A stretch of DNA of 38,890 nucleotides, from positions 1 through 38,890 of the forward strand of contig JBGAJY010000028.1 in the NCBI GenBank assembly GCA_044224705.1, written 5' to 3'. Shown in pieces: positions 16,030 through 24,938 of the stretch. Numbering within the stretch: the stretch's first letter is position 1; each line of letters starts with the position of its first letter. The notes under the pieces are model-generated. The model saw only the letters and a list, made by a program, of their open reading frames with translations. It was not told the DNA's origin and searched no databases. This stretch comes from M3007 sp044224705. Its GTDB lineage: Bacteria; Bacteroidota; Bacteroidia; Chitinophagales; Saprospiraceae. Made by a program: the position numbers and the translations under genes.

Positions 16030-17271
16030 ATGTCTTCCTTGCTGATTCGCAATATTCAAACGCTGGTTCAGGCAGAGCTCAGCACCCGAAAGCTGGTAAA
16101 GGGCGCGGATATGGCCCATTTGCCCGTGATACACGACGCTTATCTGCTATTCGAGAACGACCGAATCGCCGCTTTCGGACCGATGGACAAATGCCCGCTG
16201 AGGGCCGATCAGACCCTTGACGCCTCAGGCCGGCTGGTGTTTCCCTCCTGGTGCGATTCGCACACGCACATCGTATTTGCAGCGAGCCGGGAGGAGGAAT
16301 TTGTGGACCGGATTCGCGGACTTTCCTATGAAGAAATCGCGCGGCGCGGTGGCGGCATTCTGAATTCAGCGCGCCGTTTGCAGGCCGCTTCCGAAGAAAG
16401 CTTGTTTGAAAGCGCGCTCAAAAGGCTGCACGAAGTGATCGGTTACGGCACCGGCGCTATCGAAATTAAAAGCGGCTACGGCCTCAGCATAGAAAGTGAG
16501 ATGAAAATACTGCGGGTGATCCGCCGGCTGCGCACCGTGAGTCCCATTCCGATTCGGGCAACTTTCCTGGGCGCTCACGCCATTCCAGCCGAATACGCCG
16601 GCCGCCGCAACGATTATATCGACCTGATCATCCAGAAGATGCTGCCCATGGTGGCCGAAGAAAAACTGGCGGAATACTGCGACGTGTTTTGCGACCGTGG
16701 TTTTTTCACCGTGCCTGAAACTGACCGCATCCTGAAAGCTGCCTGGACTTACGGTCTGAAACCGAAAATTCACGCCAACGAACTGGACTTTTCCGGCGGC
16801 GTGCAGGTGGGAGTGGCCAACCACGCCATATCGGTAGACCACCTGGAGTACACCGGCGACGCCGAAATCGAGGCTTTGAAAAACAGCCTGACCTTGCCGA
16901 CGCTGCTGCCGTCCTGCGCTTTTTTCCTCGGCATCCCCTACGCGCCGGCGCGCCGGATGATCGATGCGGGCTTGCCGGTAGTGCTGGCGAGCGACTACAA
17001 TCCGGGCTCTACGCCATCCGGGAAAATGCCTTTTGTGGTGTCGCTGGCTTGCCTGAAAATGAAGATGTTGCCGGAAGAGGCGGTGAACGCCGCGACCTTG
17101 AACGGCGCCCGGGCAATGGAATTAGAAGACGATTTTGGCAGCATTGCAGTGGGAAAAGTGGCCAATTGCTTTATCACGAGCCCTATCCCGTCAGTGGCCT
17201 ATTTGCCCTATGCATTTGGCAGTGATTTAGTGGAAACGGTCATTTTGAACGGAAAAATCTGGAACAAATGA
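16030..17271 (+). CDS. hutI: Imidazolonepropionase
   Basis: A 413-residue amidohydrolase that opens 4-imidazolone-5-propionate to N-formimino-L-glutamate, the third step of histidine breakdown, in the cytoplasm. Visible family signatures are the metal site DSHTHIVFAASREEEF (His78, His80), RGGGILNSARRLQAAS, GYGTGAIEIKSGYGLSIESE, the HANELDFSGGVQVGVANHA segment, SVDHLEY, and the LASDYNPGSTPSG loop with the metal-binding Asp. Length is normal (about 410). I chose ATG 16030 since MSSLLIRNIQTLVQAE starts the family N-terminal beta-sandwich; an open frame from 15952 adds residues without family character. No hutH, hutU or hutG is adjacent, so the pathway genes must be dispersed. Confidence 0.95.
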   Translation: MSSLLIRNIQTLVQAELSTRKLVKGADMAHLPVIHDAYLLFENDRIAAFGPMDKCPLRADQTLDASGRLVFPSWCDSHTHIVFAASREEEFVDRIRGLSYEEIARRGGGILNSARRLQAASEESLFESALKRLHEVIGYGTGAIEIKSGYGLSIESEMKILRVIRRLRTVSPIPIRATFLGAHAIPAEYAGRRNDYIDLIIQKMLPMVAEEKLAEYCDVFCDRGFFTVPETDRILKAAWTYGLKPKIHANELDFSGGVQVGVANHAISVDHLEYTGDAEIEALKNSLTLPTLLPSCAFFLGIPYAPARRMIDAGLPVVLASDYNPGSTPSGKMPFVVSLACLKMKMLPEEAVNAATLNGARAMELEDDFGSIAVGKVANCFITSPIPSVAYLPYAFGSDLVETVILNGKIWNK

Positions 17272-17380
17272 CAGGAACCGGTCAAACAACGCGTTTCAAA
17301 TTCCTCCCCCATTTTTGTTAAAAAAGCCTTTTTTCAAACATTTGGCATGGTCTGCATAGGTCGGATGCGGGCTGAATGTC

Positions 17381-17388
17381 TAATTTTG
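17381..17388 (+). promoter_or_regulatory. Candidate -7 element (TAATTTTG) of the adhesin gene
   Basis: A TAnnTTTG match in the 286-base gap after hutI. It would give a leader of about 160 bases before ATG 17558. No good -33 TTG at the right distance. The rest of the gap holds an A/T-rich tract and no other feature I can support. Confidence 0.35.
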
Positions 17389-17557
17389 CGTCCACTTCTC
17401 AAACGGCCTCCCGGCTGCTTGTAATCCGCTCATGATCCGGCAGTTGTTAAAACTCCCGTTCCTGGCAGCACGCGAAAGCCCGGCTGCATCTCTGGTTGAT
17501 TATTTTTTATCCCGTAGTTCGAACATATCCAGCAACCATTGTAAATTTTCTCACCGC

Positions 17558-20500
17558 ATGTACAAACTTCTAATCCCCCTGCTCATTGGTCTCGCGGCCA
17601 CGGTTTCGTACGCCCAGACGCCTTCGACCGCTTACACACCCTCCGAAATTAAACCAACACCTCCTTCCCAATCGGCCAGTCCCGACATGCTCTGCAACAA
17701 CGCCGGCACCATCACTTTGGGCGCTACCGGCGTGAACACGCAGAGCAACGACGTCGCGCTGCCGATCATTTTCCTGTGTTACCAGGACTCCATTTTTATC
17801 GACCACAACGGCGATGCCGACCTCAGCGGCGACCCGGATCCGGCGACAACACCCGGTCTGGGTTACATTTTTTACGACTGTACGCCCACGCTTGCCGGCG
17901 ACAACCTGCAAACGATCATCACTGACCCGTGCATGATCCTGGGGCCTACCAACCAACCCATTATCGCTTACGGTAACGACCCCAGCGGCGATATGTGGTT
18001 CTTCAACAACGGTACGTTGCAAGGGCTGTACAATCTGGGACAGCCAGTTGCGCTGCATTTCGCTCCTGTCACCTTCGACATTTTCGACGTGGCCGCCAAC
18101 CCTGATGTTGTGGGCTACGAATCGGCCCAGGTGGGCTTCCCTCCCGGTCCCTGCGTCAATGTGGGCATCCCTTCCGAGTTTGAAGTGGTGTACCTCAACG
18201 CCATACAGGAATCGGGCGTCAACACCAATTTCGGTGACGACTGCCGCGGAAAGTTCCAGATCAGCGGCGGCTACCCGGAATACGATGCGGCCGCCACATA
18301 CTCCATCGATATTTCGCTGGACAGCGATCCGAACGTCAAAGCGCTGATCCATACGGCTAAAAGCCAATGGTTCAACGATGCCAACATCATTTTCTCCGTG
18401 CCGCAATCGGGCACCTATAACGTAACCGTGGAGGACGGCAAAAGCTGCGCTTACAGCTTCCAGATTACCATGGCGGCCTGCGATGCTTCAAACAGTGTGA
18501 CCATCGCATTTCCGGACGACAACGCGCTGCCCGGCGATCAGATTTGTGTGCCTGTCACGGTTACCAACTACACCGACGTGGTCGGGTTCTCCTTTTCCAT
18601 GAGCTGGGATCCGGGTGTCCTGTTGTATCAGGGCGTTCAAAATCCCAATCCGGTGCTGATCAATCCGACTTTCAATGCCAGCAACCTGAACGATCAGTTG
18701 GTTATCCAAGGCCTGTTGGGCGTGTTATATTACAACCAGAACAATCTGGGGGCCAACCTCCCGGCCGGCGACACGCTGTTCGAAGTGTGTTTCCAGGTGA
18801 TCGGCCAATTGGGCGATTGCACGGGCCTGGGCATTACCAACCAGCCTTCCGGTATCCAGATGGAGAGCTCCGTGGGCGGCAACTATGCCGTCAATGTGGA
18901 TACGGGTGTGGTTTGCGCCGCCCTGGACCCCTACCTCGTCACGCTGGAGGTGATCGATACGACCTGCGCCGGCACGGCCAGCATCAAGGTCACGGCCAGT
19001 GGTGGCACGCCGCCTTATGAAATCATTTGGCGCAAAATTCCGGGCGGCCCTGTCAACACTGCACCGAATATCAACACCTCCGGCGGTATGCAAATCATTA
19101 CGGGATTTGCCGACGGCGATTATGAATTTATCGTCACCGACGGCAACGGCGTCGGTGCCGTTTTCACAGACACTGTTACGCTCTTATTGCCTCAATTAGG
19201 CGTTTCACTTTCCTTCCAATCGCCCTTGTGCAATGGAGGGTCGGATGGCGTGGTCACCGCCAATGTATCGCTGAACGGCGTCGGCGTGCCTGCAACGGGC
19301 TACACCTTCAACTGGACCGGTTCCACGATTACGGACCCGACCGGAGCAGTGCAAAACAACGTGACTGCCGGCCCCTACGCCGTCACGGTAACTGCGCCGA
19401 ACGGTTGTACGACTTTCGCCGCGGGTTCGCTGACGGCCCCTTCAAAAGTGGCGCAAAACAACGTTCAAATCACCCCGGCCAACTGCCCGGGTGTGAACGA
19501 CGGCTCCATTTCGCTCACCATTCAGGGCGGCACGCCGTTCCCCGGCAGCGAATACCAGTTTGAATGGGCTTTCTCACCGGATCAAACGCCTCCGGGACCG
19601 TCCACATTTGTGACCACCAACCCCCTGGTGATCACCAACCTCGCCGCAGGCAACTATTACGTCACGGTGACGGATGCGAACGGCTGTACCTTCGTACCAC
19701 CTGCGGAATATATCGTTCCCAATTCCCGCGCAGTAACGGTCGACCTGGTTGACCTTACGAATGCGGCCTGTTTTGGAACCAGCACCGGTTCGATCACGGT
19801 CGAACTCAATGCCAATCCGGCCTTTCCCAACCCGCTGTACCAGTTTTTCTGGACGGCAACCGGATTTACGCAAACCAATAACGCCAACGCTTCCACCTAT
19901 TCCGATCTACCCGCGGGCAATTACAGTGTGCTCGCCGTGGATCAGAACTCCGGATGCGCGGACACTGCGTCATTTACCATTGGCGAACCTGCTTTGCTGG
20001 TGCTCGATACCCTGAGTGTGACTCAGCCTTCCTGCACCTTCCAAACGGACGGTTCCATTACCATGATAGCCACCGGCGGCACCGGCATCAGCCCGAACTT
20101 CACCTATGCATGGAGTGGCGGCCTGCCCAACGGTCCTTCGAAAACCGGCCTTGGCCCGGGCACCTACACGGTGACGGTGACTGATTTGGCGGGCTGTACA
20201 GACACGTTCTCCGTCACGCTGGCATTGCCCATCCCGCCGGCGATTACCAGCATCGATTCGACTTCCGTAAAATGCGGCAGTGATGGCTGTTTGAAAGTAA
20301 TTACCTCGCCCGCGGCTAATTTTTACACCTGGACAACCCTCGCCGGCGGCGCCGTGGGCGCCACTGACGAAGTGTGCAACCTGCAAGGTGACACCTACGT
20401 GGTGGTGGTCAGCGACAACAAGGGCTGCACCACTGCCGACACGGTAACGTTGGCAGGTGTAATTCCGGTAAGCATCAGCGACACGACTTTGACCAATCCA

Positions 20501-22213
20501 ACGTGCTTTGGATATGAGGATGGCCAGATCGCCGTGGGCGCCGGTGGCGGTACGCCGAACTACACCTTTGCCTGGGATAATAATACCGCCGGCCCGATAA
20601 ATCCTTCGCTCGGAGCTGGCGACCACATCGTGACAGTAACCGACTCGAAAGGTTGTACCGCTGTGGCTACGCTCACACTGACCAACCCGCCAGCGCTTAC
20701 AGCCTTCTCCACGGGAATCATGGCGGCCACTTGCAGCGACAGTTGCAACGGGCAGGCCATAATCGTTGCCGGTTATGCCTCCGTTCCTCCTTCCACTGGC
20801 GAATTCAACTTCCTTTGGGACGATGGCGGCACCGATTCCGTCCGCGTCGATCTGTGTCCTGGAATGCCGCAAGTGACCATCACCGATGGCAACCAGTGTT
20901 TCTTCATCCAAACCGTAAGCATTGGGGCGCCTCCGCCAGTGGATGCCAACCTTTCGTCCACGCCTGCAAGTTGCAATGGCGGCGATAATGGATCTGCCAC
21001 GGCGATCGGTACTGCGGGTAATGGTGGCCCATACATGTACCAATGGAGCACGGGGGCCAGCACTTCCATCGTTAACGGACTTGAAGCCGGCAGCTATGAT
21101 GTCACGGTAAAAGACAGCAAGGGATGCCAGGCAGTATTCAGCACTACGGTAACGGAGCCCGCTCCGGTCGTTGTTTTGAAAGACGCTGTCAATTCTTCGG
21201 ACAACCGCTGCTACGGCGACAGCACAGGTGTGCTGGCTGTTACAGCCTCGGGCGGTAATCCGGGAGGATATGTGTATAAATGGGCCGATCAGACCGGTGA
21301 TGTCATTTCTGACGGTATGGACGCTGTTTTGCACAATCTGCCTGCCGGCAATTACAGCGTCACTGTAACCGACCCCCTGGGTTGCACCGGTGTCAACTCG
21401 GCTATTTTGCTGACCAATCCTCCGCCCGTTCAAGGTGCTTACGAACCCTGGGAGCCGCTGATCTGCTTTGGCGATCAGACGACACTGTATATCGATACAA
21501 TTTTTGGCGGTTCTGGCGGCGAGTATCAATATACGCTCGATTACAGTGCCCCCTTGCCAGTTGGCATTGCCTTCCCGATGAGCGGCGGACCGCACGTGAT
21601 TACCTATATCGACGGACAAGGTTGCAGTTATGATGAACTGATCAATGTGATCGAGCCGGCCCAGATCCTGGTCGAATTTACGCCCGCCGTGGATGAAATC
21701 GAACTGGGGCAGACCTATGAACTGGTGCCAACCATCACGCCGATCGGTTTGGCCATCGATACATTCCTCTGGACTTCGGCTGCCGCTTTGCTCAATCCGG
21801 GCGTTTTGAACCCGACGGCTTATCCATTCACCACCACGGAATTTGTGCTCACGGTATACGACACCAGCGGCTGTACCGGGTCCGGCAAAATGTTGCTGGA
21901 AGTAGACCCGAACCGCAACGTTTACATCCCGAATGCGTTCAAACCCAGCAACGAAGAGGGTACCAGCACCCATTTTGGCCCCTGGAAAGGCAATGGTGTG
22001 GAGAAGGTCAACTTCATGCGGGTCTACAACCGCTGGGGGGAATTGATGTATGAAGCCAAAGACTTCCTGCCGAACAATCAGGATTCGGAAGGCTGGGATG
22101 GCCGTTATCGCGGCGACTTTGTCGATCCCGGCGTTTATATCTATATCATAGAAGTCAAGTTCCTCGACGACAAGGTTTTGTTGTATCGCGGTGATGTAAC
22201 GGTCGTTCGGTAA
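17558..22213 (+). CDS. SprB-repeat adhesin with cohesin-like domain and gliding-motility (CHU_C) C-terminus
   Basis: A 1551-residue secreted protein. Residues 1-20 are a signal peptide (MYKLLIPLLIGLAATVSYAQ). An N-terminal region of unknown fold (about 40-310) is followed by a cohesin-like domain (about 311-455: NSVTIAFPDDNALPGDQICV, VVGFSFSMSWDPGVLLYQGV). Next come eleven SprB-type repeats of 65-95 residues (about 460-1365), each with the pattern C-x-G-x-x-x-G, GGTPxYxFxW, and GxYxVTVTDxxGC. A PKD/Ig-like domain follows, then a CHU_C type B T9SS sorting domain (about 1449-1551: VYIPNAFKPSNEEG, FMRVYNRWGELMYE, GWDGRYRG, VDPGVYIYIIEV). SprB itself is a mobile gliding adhesin; this is a shorter relative that may serve in adhesion. 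ATG 17558 opens the signal peptide. A strong terminator follows. Confidence 0.92.
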   Translation: MYKLLIPLLIGLAATVSYAQTPSTAYTPSEIKPTPPSQSASPDMLCNNAGTITLGATGVNTQSNDVALPIIFLCYQDSIFIDHNGDADLSGDPDPATTPGLGYIFYDCTPTLAGDNLQTIITDPCMILGPTNQPIIAYGNDPSGDMWFFNNGTLQGLYNLGQPVALHFAPVTFDIFDVAANPDVVGYESAQVGFPPGPCVNVGIPSEFEVVYLNAIQESGVNTNFGDDCRGKFQISGGYPEYDAAATYSIDISLDSDPNVKALIHTAKSQWFNDANIIFSVPQSGTYNVTVEDGKSCAYSFQITMAACDASNSVTIAFPDDNALPGDQICVPVTVTNYTDVVGFSFSMSWDPGVLLYQGVQNPNPVLINPTFNASNLNDQLVIQGLLGVLYYNQNNLGANLPAGDTLFEVCFQVIGQLGDCTGLGITNQPSGIQMESSVGGNYAVNVDTGVVCAALDPYLVTLEVIDTTCAGTASIKVTASGGTPPYEIIWRKIPGGPVNTAPNINTSGGMQIITGFADGDYEFIVTDGNGVGAVFTDTVTLLLPQLGVSLSFQSPLCNGGSDGVVTANVSLNGVGVPATGYTFNWTGSTITDPTGAVQNNVTAGPYAVTVTAPNGCTTFAAGSLTAPSKVAQNNVQITPANCPGVNDGSISLTIQGGTPFPGSEYQFEWAFSPDQTPPGPSTFVTTNPLVITNLAAGNYYVTVTDANGCTFVPPAEYIVPNSRAVTVDLVDLTNAACFGTSTGSITVELNANPAFPNPLYQFFWTATGFTQTNNANASTYSDLPAGNYSVLAVDQNSGCADTASFTIGEPALLVLDTLSVTQPSCTFQTDGSITMIATGGTGISPNFTYAWSGGLPNGPSKTGLGPGTYTVTVTDLAGCTDTFSVTLALPIPPAITSIDSTSVKCGSDGCLKVITSPAANFYTWTTLAGGAVGATDEVCNLQGDTYVVVVSDNKGCTTADTVTLAGVIPVSISDTTLTNPTCFGYEDGQIAVGAGGGTPNYTFAWDNNTAGPINPSLGAGDHIVTVTDSKGCTAVATLTLTNPPALTAFSTGIMAATCSDSCNGQAIIVAGYASVPPSTGEFNFLWDDGGTDSVRVDLCPGMPQVTITDGNQCFFIQTVSIGAPPPVDANLSSTPASCNGGDNGSATAIGTAGNGGPYMYQWSTGASTSIVNGLEAGSYDVTVKDSKGCQAVFSTTVTEPAPVVVLKDAVNSSDNRCYGDSTGVLAVTASGGNPGGYVYKWADQTGDVISDGMDAVLHNLPAGNYSVTVTDPLGCTGVNSAILLTNPPPVQGAYEPWEPLICFGDQTTLYIDTIFGGSGGEYQYTLDYSAPLPVGIAFPMSGGPHVITYIDGQGCSYDELINVIEPAQILVEFTPAVDEIELGQTYELVPTITPIGLAIDTFLWTSAAALLNPGVLNPTAYPFTTTEFVLTVYDTSGCTGSGKMLLEVDPNRNVYIPNAFKPSNEEGTSTHFGPWKGNGVEKVNFMRVYNRWGELMYEAKDFLPNNQDSEGWDGRYRGDFVDPGVYIYIIEVKFLDDKVLLYRGDVTVVR

Positions 22214-22238
22214 TGCGGACTTTCCACTAGTTGAATAA

Positions 22239-22276
22239 AAAAACGGGGCTCAGCGGATTCGCTGAGCCCCGTTTTT
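22239..22276. terminator. Bidirectional hairpin terminator
   Basis: A perfect 17-bp stem (AAAAACGGGGCTCAGCG with its complement) around a GATT loop, with A- and T-runs at its ends, lies between the convergent adhesin gene and the 22279 gene, so it can stop transcription from both sides. Confidence 0.92.
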
Positions 22277-22278
22277 AT

Positions 22279-23256
22279 TCAGGGCTTGTTTCCCTTTGCC
22301 TTTTTTTCTCTTCCCATCAGGTCCTTTCCTTTTCTCTCATCAAGGATGGGTTCGGGTCGCGGGGTTTCGGTCATTACGTCGTTGAACACTTTGTCAATCC
22401 ATTTCCAGCGGCCTTTTTCGAATTTCAGTCCGTCATAACTACCGTCGGGCACCATTGCCATTTCGCGCCCGAAAGGGCTGACCATGGGGATGAGGTGATC
22501 GAATAAAACCATTTGGTATTCTTCATCCCAGTTTACGCGAACCGAGGCTTCGGCGGAATATTCAAAAATGAGCCGGAGCACCGGAGGGCCATTTTCACGA
22601 CCCGGCAGTGCGTCAAATACCGGTGCCCCGAAGACCGGTTTCCCATCTGCATTAAAACTCAGCACCTCAACCACTTTTCGCTTTTCGAAAAATGAAAACG
22701 CATCATAGCCAAACAGCAGGTATTTCCGGCCTTCGCGGGTGTCGAACTGACGGAGGTTGTAGTACAAAGCGCCGTACCAGCGTTCCGGGTTGCACTCTTC
22801 CAGAAAGGGCGGAGGCGTTTCAAATTCAAAACTTCGGTCGCGCAGCGGGAACAGTTGCAATTCTGAGCGGTTCATCTGAATAGCGCCGTAATAGCGGTAA
22901 GTAGAGTCGTTGTCGAACAATTGCCAGGTAAAAATCCGGAAACTGCTGTCTGGCGGCGCCATGATAGAGATGCTTTTGAGCCGCTCGAAGGGATATTTGA
23001 AGGAATTGTCCGTTTTCAGGGTACGCACCAGGCAGGTGATGAGTGCGTGGCAGGCACCGAACCGGTCGGTCTCTATGGAATCGTTCACCACAGCAAAGGC
23101 GAGAATAGCCAGGGTGTCTTCAGCAGTATGCAGGGTTTCGATGGCTGCGGGGCTCAATTTACCGGCCGGCTTCGGCTTCCCCTGTGCAAACACCCCGGCC
23201 TGAGTCAGGGTGAGGAGCAAAGCGGGCAGAATGAAGTTTTTCAGATTCAATCGCAT
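22279..23256 (-). CDS. Exported protein of unknown function
   Basis: A 325-residue protein with a signal peptide (MRLNLKNFILPALLLTLTQAGVFAQ). The mature part looks like one mixed alpha/beta domain rich in aromatic residues: LYYNLRQFDTREGRKYLLFG, VLSFNADGKPVFGAPVF, LRLIFEYSAEASVRVNWDEE and LIPMVSPFGREMAMVPDGSY. The pattern is familiar from Bacteroidota genomes as a conserved hypothetical, but I cannot name a domain. The tail is basic (KGKDLMGREKKAKGNKP). ATG 23256 is chosen because it opens the signal peptide; the longer frame to 23352 has no such feature. Downstream is the shared terminator. The upstream gene on the same strand ends 102 bases away. Confidence 0.78.
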   Translation of the reverse strand: MRLNLKNFILPALLLTLTQAGVFAQGKPKPAGKLSPAAIETLHTAEDTLAILAFAVVNDSIETDRFGACHALITCLVRTLKTDNSFKYPFERLKSISIMAPPDSSFRIFTWQLFDNDSTYRYYGAIQMNRSELQLFPLRDRSFEFETPPPFLEECNPERWYGALYYNLRQFDTREGRKYLLFGYDAFSFFEKRKVVEVLSFNADGKPVFGAPVFDALPGRENGPPVLRLIFEYSAEASVRVNWDEEYQMVLFDHLIPMVSPFGREMAMVPDGSYDGLKFEKGRWKWIDKVFNDVMTETPRPEPILDERKGKDLMGREKKAKGNKP

Positions 23257-23358
23257 GGCGTTATTCTCGTCGTGGGTGAAAACGGTTTGAAAAACGCGGC
23301 ACGCGTGCAAAAATTGTTTCTTAACGAGCCATTGGCACCCGAACGGCTGCAAGATGCG

Positions 23359-24810
23359 CTAATCCATTTCGGCCAGTTTTTCCAGCAGCCATTCGTGGTT
23401 GACGGTTGCAGCCTTTTCGCGAATGATCTCTTGCCGCAGTTTTTCGAGACCGATTTTATCGCCCGGCATCAGACGGGTGAGGCGGCGAACGTATTTGATG
23501 AGATTAAGATAACTTTTTCGGCGCTGGGCTGGAATGTTTTTGTGGCGGTTGAGGAAGACGCGAAAGGATTCGATGAATGAGTCAAGGGCATCGAGTTCGT
23601 CCATCTCATAATAGGTAATAATCAGAACGGCCTTGCTAATCAAATTATATCCAATATCCTCATACTCTACGTTTCTGAGAAGGTGAAGTACCTTATCATA
23701 TTTTTGCTGGTACCGATAAACCCTTGCCAGATTAAATGTATAGGTATTCTCTCTTGAATCCGCAGGCAAATAATTTCTATTCTTTTCTACAAAATTCTCT
23801 GCCCAATCCAATTTTCCCAGCAACAGCGCAGCTGCCACAGCATTGTTAAACCGCCATGGAGCAAGCTCTCCTTTTATCAGGAATACGCCTTTAAGAATAG
23901 CGGCCTCAAACAAATCAAAATACTCCTGAAGAAAAACCCGATCTCCTTTATTCAGCTTTCCTGTGCAATAATGCAACGCCAAATCGTATAGTTCCGTGGC
24001 CTCTTTTTGCGGCATTATACCGCCATGTTTATCGAGAAGTTTTCTCAAATTATAATAGTGTTCAGTATTGTTTTCTTCTTGAAGTGTTAAAAATGAATAG
24101 AAATATAAAGAAAGTTCGGGGATGTTTTCGATAGAAATTGTTTTTAAGTAATCAACAATCTCATCCATAAAATATAAGCTGTATTGAAAATTTCGCGTCT
24201 TTTGCTGGCTTAATGCAGCAATATAAATCTTCAATTTTTCTATCCAGTAAAACAGGTCAAGGTTGTAAGAAATAGCTTCAATATTTGGCCGCGCATCCAG
24301 CTTGACATCAAAATCCATCATTGAGTAATAATGTCTCTCGATGCTGTATGAATTGAGATAATAGCTTAAAGAACGAAACGGGTTTTTATCCGATTTTTCA
24401 CGTGCATCCCGAAGTGCCGTTTGATAAAAAGGTTCAATTTTTCGCTTGACTGTATAATCAAGCACGTCAATTGCCTGACGAGCTTCATCTTGCGACAGCA
24501 TCTCATGAGCCATGAACCCCTCTATTAATTTAAGCAGGTCCGAGCTGTATTTTCTGAAATTAACATCATCATATTGGCTGGCAGGAAAAAGCTTTTTCCA
24601 CACGAATTCCTTATTAAAACCTTCGGGCTCTTTTTCGATGCATTCAAGGAAGATCTGATAAAGACGCGTCAAAGTTTTGCTTTGATTGAAGTAAGGTGAC
24701 TGGAGAAATTTTATCAACCTTTTATGTTCTTCTGTCCCAAGAGCACTCAAAACTACAAACACTTTGTTTTTATGGAGTCCAACTTTGGGCGCTTTTTTAA
24801 CCTTCGGCAT
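23359..24810 (-). CDS. Conserved helical protein of unknown function, AT-rich gene
   Basis: A 483-residue protein without signal peptide or membrane segment. The N-terminus (MPKVKKAPKVGLHKNKVFVV) is basic. The segments RLIKFLQSPYFNQSKTLTRL, FVWKKLFPASQYDDVNFRKY and SSDLLKLIEGFMAHEML resemble a family often seen in Saprospirales genomes, but I cannot give it a name. The remainder is almost all alpha-helical with a TPR-like feel (FNLARVYRYQQKYDKVLHLL). Base composition is unusual: hand-counted lines from 23641 to 24810 give about 32-40% GC, whereas the last 240 bases of coding sequence (23359-23600) are near 50% and nearby genes are higher still. The start at 24810 is preferred over 24831. It is divergent from the Ig-repeat gene. 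Function unknown. Confidence 0.82.
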   Translation of the reverse strand: MPKVKKAPKVGLHKNKVFVVLSALGTEEHKRLIKFLQSPYFNQSKTLTRLYQIFLECIEKEPEGFNKEFVWKKLFPASQYDDVNFRKYSSDLLKLIEGFMAHEMLSQDEARQAIDVLDYTVKRKIEPFYQTALRDAREKSDKNPFRSLSYYLNSYSIERHYYSMMDFDVKLDARPNIEAISYNLDLFYWIEKLKIYIAALSQQKTRNFQYSLYFMDEIVDYLKTISIENIPELSLYFYSFLTLQEENNTEHYYNLRKLLDKHGGIMPQKEATELYDLALHYCTGKLNKGDRVFLQEYFDLFEAAILKGVFLIKGELAPWRFNNAVAAALLLGKLDWAENFVEKNRNYLPADSRENTYTFNLARVYRYQQKYDKVLHLLRNVEYEDIGYNLISKAVLIITYYEMDELDALDSFIESFRVFLNRHKNIPAQRRKSYLNLIKYVRRLTRLMPGDKIGLEKLRQEIIREKAATVNHEWLLEKLAEMD

Positions 24811-24883
24811 CGTGTACAATTTTGACTGCAAAACTCCCTAATTTAAAAGTTTTTATTCGAAAATACTTTTTTCCTTTCCAGAG

Positions 24884-24915
24884 TTGGTGGGTTCCCAAGA
24901 ACATTTCTATTTTTG
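24884..24915 (+). promoter_or_regulatory. Bacteroidota-type promoter of the Ig-repeat protein gene
   Basis: TTG (24884-24886), 21 bases, then TATTTTTG (24908-24915), matching the -33 TTG and -7 TAnnTTTG elements. The ATG is 24 bases downstream. Confidence 0.65.
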
Positions 24916-24938
24916 GAGGTCTTTTTAATACCGCAGCC

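Noticed and set aside
17316..17336. AAAAAAG-CC-TTTTTT tract after hutI
   Set aside because: It looks like a terminator at first sight, but has almost no GC stem and a two-base loop, so a stable hairpin is unlikely.
18940..21650. Repeat array in the adhesin as a possible CRISPR or DNA satellite
   Set aside because: The repeats are at protein level (SprB type) with diverged DNA and a continuous reading frame; there are no identical spaced repeats.
19970..21973. 667-codon open frame on the minus strand inside the adhesin gene
   Set aside because: It is fully antisense to the SprB repeats. The translation is Arg/Gly/His-rich without any domain, as expected for the reverse of a GC-rich repetitive gene.
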